From contig NZ_LDUE01000063.1 of assembly GCF_001038485.1 (NCBI RefSeq), positions 124,001 to 188,000 of the forward strand: 64,000 nt of DNA, in the 5' to 3' direction. The notes under the pieces were generated by a model. That model saw nothing but the letters and a program-made list of their open reading frames with translations. It was not told the origin of the DNA and searched no databases. Positions 62,700 to 64,000 of the stretch are shown here, piece after piece (within the stretch, counting starts at the first letter, position 1; each line of letters begins with the position of its first letter). The stretch comes from Ornithinibacillus californiensis. GTDB lineage: Bacteria > Bacillota > Bacilli > Bacillales > Amphibacillaceae. The translations under genes were made by a program, and so were the position numbers.

Positions 62700-63884
62700 A
62701 TGTACAAGTTATTGTCACATAATGATTTGGAGGGTGTTAGTTGTGGTATTCTAGCAAAGCTTGCTTTTGGGAAACAAGTGAATATACGGTATAACTCTGT
62801 TGGTGGGTTGGATAGGGAGGTCGCTTGGTTTTTAGAGAAAAAAGATAAAGATACTTTCTTATTTATTACGGACTTATCCGTTAATGAAGAAAATGAAAAA
62901 CAACTAGATCTATTTCATCAAAATGGAGGAAACCTACAATTAATTGATCATCATAAAACTGCTTTACATTTTAATGAGTATGCTTGGGGGTATGTAGAGG
63001 TTTCCAATGAAGCGGGATATTTAAATTCTGCAACATCTCTCTTCTACGAGTACTTAGTTCAACAAGGATACTTAACTCCTAAACCTGCTATTACAGAGTT
63101 TGTTGAGCTAGTAAGGCAATATGACACGTGGGAATGGGAAATAAATGAAAACTATGAGGCGCAGCGCTTAAATGCATTGTTTTATCTAGTTTCCATTGAT
63201 GAGTTTGAAGAGAAAATGCTCGAACGCTTACGAGAAAGTGAGCATTTTTATTTTGATGAATTTGAGAAAAAGATTCTTGATATGGAAGATGATAAAATCG
63301 AACGATATATTCGTAGAAAAAGAAGAGAGCTCCTTCAGCATAAAATTGGTGATTACTATGCAGGAATAGTTTTTGCGGAATCCTATCATTCAGAGCTTGG
63401 GAATGAAATAGGGAAAGATTGTCCACATTTGGATTACATTGCTATTGTCAATATGGGCAGTAGAAGGATGGGCTTTCGAACAATCCATGATCATGTGGAT
63501 GTATCCAAAATAGCAGGAGAATATGGTGGTGGAGGGCATGCTAAGGCATCTGGATGCACAATGAATGACACTGTATACAAATCTTATGTCCAAGAATCGT
63601 TTCTGCTTGAACCTCTCAGAGAGGATGCCAGACGGAATCGTTACAATATAAAAGGGAATTCCTTTGGAACACTTTATAGTAGTAAAGCTGATTCGTTATA
63701 CTTTTTATACCAATTGAATGATACTTGGTTGCTTGAAGAGAATCATGAAAAAACATCGTTTTCTTTCTCGAGTTTTTCCGAAGCGGAGAATCATGTGAAA
63801 AGAAATGCGGAAGCTTGGTTGGTTAGAGATGATCAATTTGTTCAGTATTTAATAGAGAAGATCCAACATAACAAGCGAACTTAA
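62700..63884 (+). CDS. nrnB: DHH-family phosphoesterase, NrnB-like nanoRNase
   Basis: 394 residues. The DHH motifs appear as SHNDLEGVSCG, ITDLSVNEEN and LIDHHKTAL (about residue 81), and a DHHA1-type GGGGHAKASGC follows near residue 278. B. subtilis NrnB (YngD) degrades short oligoribonucleotides of two to five residues; this protein has that length and layout. Note the first motif is HNDLEG rather than HDLDG. AGAGGTGAT precedes the ATG. Confidence 0.88.
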   Translation: MYKLLSHNDLEGVSCGILAKLAFGKQVNIRYNSVGGLDREVAWFLEKKDKDTFLFITDLSVNEENEKQLDLFHQNGGNLQLIDHHKTALHFNEYAWGYVEVSNEAGYLNSATSLFYEYLVQQGYLTPKPAITEFVELVRQYDTWEWEINENYEAQRLNALFYLVSIDEFEEKMLERLRESEHFYFDEFEKKILDMEDDKIERYIRRKRRELLQHKIGDYYAGIVFAESYHSELGNEIGKDCPHLDYIAIVNMGSRRMGFRTIHDHVDVSKIAGEYGGGGHAKASGCTMNDTVYKSYVQESFLLEPLREDARRNRYNIKGNSFGTLYSSKADSLYFLYQLNDTWLLEENHEKTSFSFSSFSEAENHVKRNAEAWLVRDDQFVQYLIEKIQHNKRT

Positions 63885-63988
63885 GCTTTGGACACTCATT
63901 GACACAATTTTATATCCATGTTATATTTACCCTGAATTAAAGATATATTAATTAAAAACATTTATTGTGATATATGGGGGATTATATT

Positions 63989-64000
63989 TTGAATCAATTA
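63989..64000 (+). CDS. Start of a gene cut by the right edge
   Basis: TTG 63989 with TATGGGGG about 9 bases upstream opens a frame reading M-N-Q-L before the window ends. Nothing can be said about its product. Confidence 0.35.

Noticed and set aside
1-64000. CRISPR array, prophage, rRNA or tRNA genes
   Set aside because: No regularly spaced repeats, phage structural genes or recognisable RNA gene sequences were seen.

Overview
The window is a chromosomal segment of a low-GC, endospore-forming Gram-positive bacterium, most likely a halotolerant member of the Bacillaceae in the Oceanobacillus/Virgibacillus neighbourhood (inference). The reasons are AT-rich DNA, strong AGGAGG-type ribosome binding sites, frequent TTG/GTG starts, intrinsic terminators after most units, a splA-splB spore photoproduct lyase pair, a YjcZ-type small protein, and relatives of yerO/swrC, yuxH, yndM, nrnB and aadK. 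I saw no rRNA, tRNA, CRISPR array, phage or intact insertion sequence.

Layout. 1-3.8 kb: small membrane and basic proteins, an NAD-dependent epimerase broken by a one-base frameshift, a proline-iminopeptidase-like hydrolase and a DUF4181/DUF2087 pair. 3.8-4.1 kb: first copy of a modular intergenic repeat (second copy at 16.8-17.1 kb). 4.1-11 kb: tldE-tldD, then a TetR regulator divergent from a SwrC-type RND exporter with a palindromic operator between them. 11-20.2 kb: DUF819 membrane protein, a flavin monooxygenase/FMN reductase pair, a divergent TetM-like GTPase, a lipoprotein, a coiled-coil plus 3D-domain cell-wall protein and a DinB-like protein. 20.3-25 kb: a 33-residue membrane peptide, an OmpR-type two-component system and a lantibiotic-immunity-like ABC transporter with two permeases. 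25-29 kb: cold-shock gene, splAB, aadK-like adenylyltransferase, heme O synthase. 29.7-34.9 kb: a very large bacillopeptidase-F-like protease. 35-45.8 kb: aromatic acid exporter, DUF4363/DUF421 genes, an EAL-HDOD protein, a LarA-like/FAH-like gene pair, a divergent kinase-like protein, RF3 and HMG-CoA lyase.

46-58.3 kb is one functional block: an XRE-cupin regulator, an OxlT-like MFS transporter preceded by a full-consensus cre site, a formate-dehydrogenase-like molybdoenzyme, its sulfurtransferase FdhD, and a nearly complete molybdenum cofactor pathway (moaA, moeB/thiF-like, moeA, moaE, moaD, mobB, mobA, moaB, with moaC convergent). The layout implies that the enzyme, its cofactor supply and probably an anion carrier are made together under carbon catabolite control. 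58.3-64 kb: alkyladenine glycosylase, a UPF0182 protein, a YjcZ-like peptide, a DUF2512 protein and an NrnB-like nanoRNase.

Five short genes (33-58 residues) were read directly from the sequence: 18125-18301, 20361-20462, 25552-25662, 39589-39756 and 61877-61990. Three genes have problems at their 5' ends (811, 42197, 46550), which could be real lesions, rare start codons or consensus errors.
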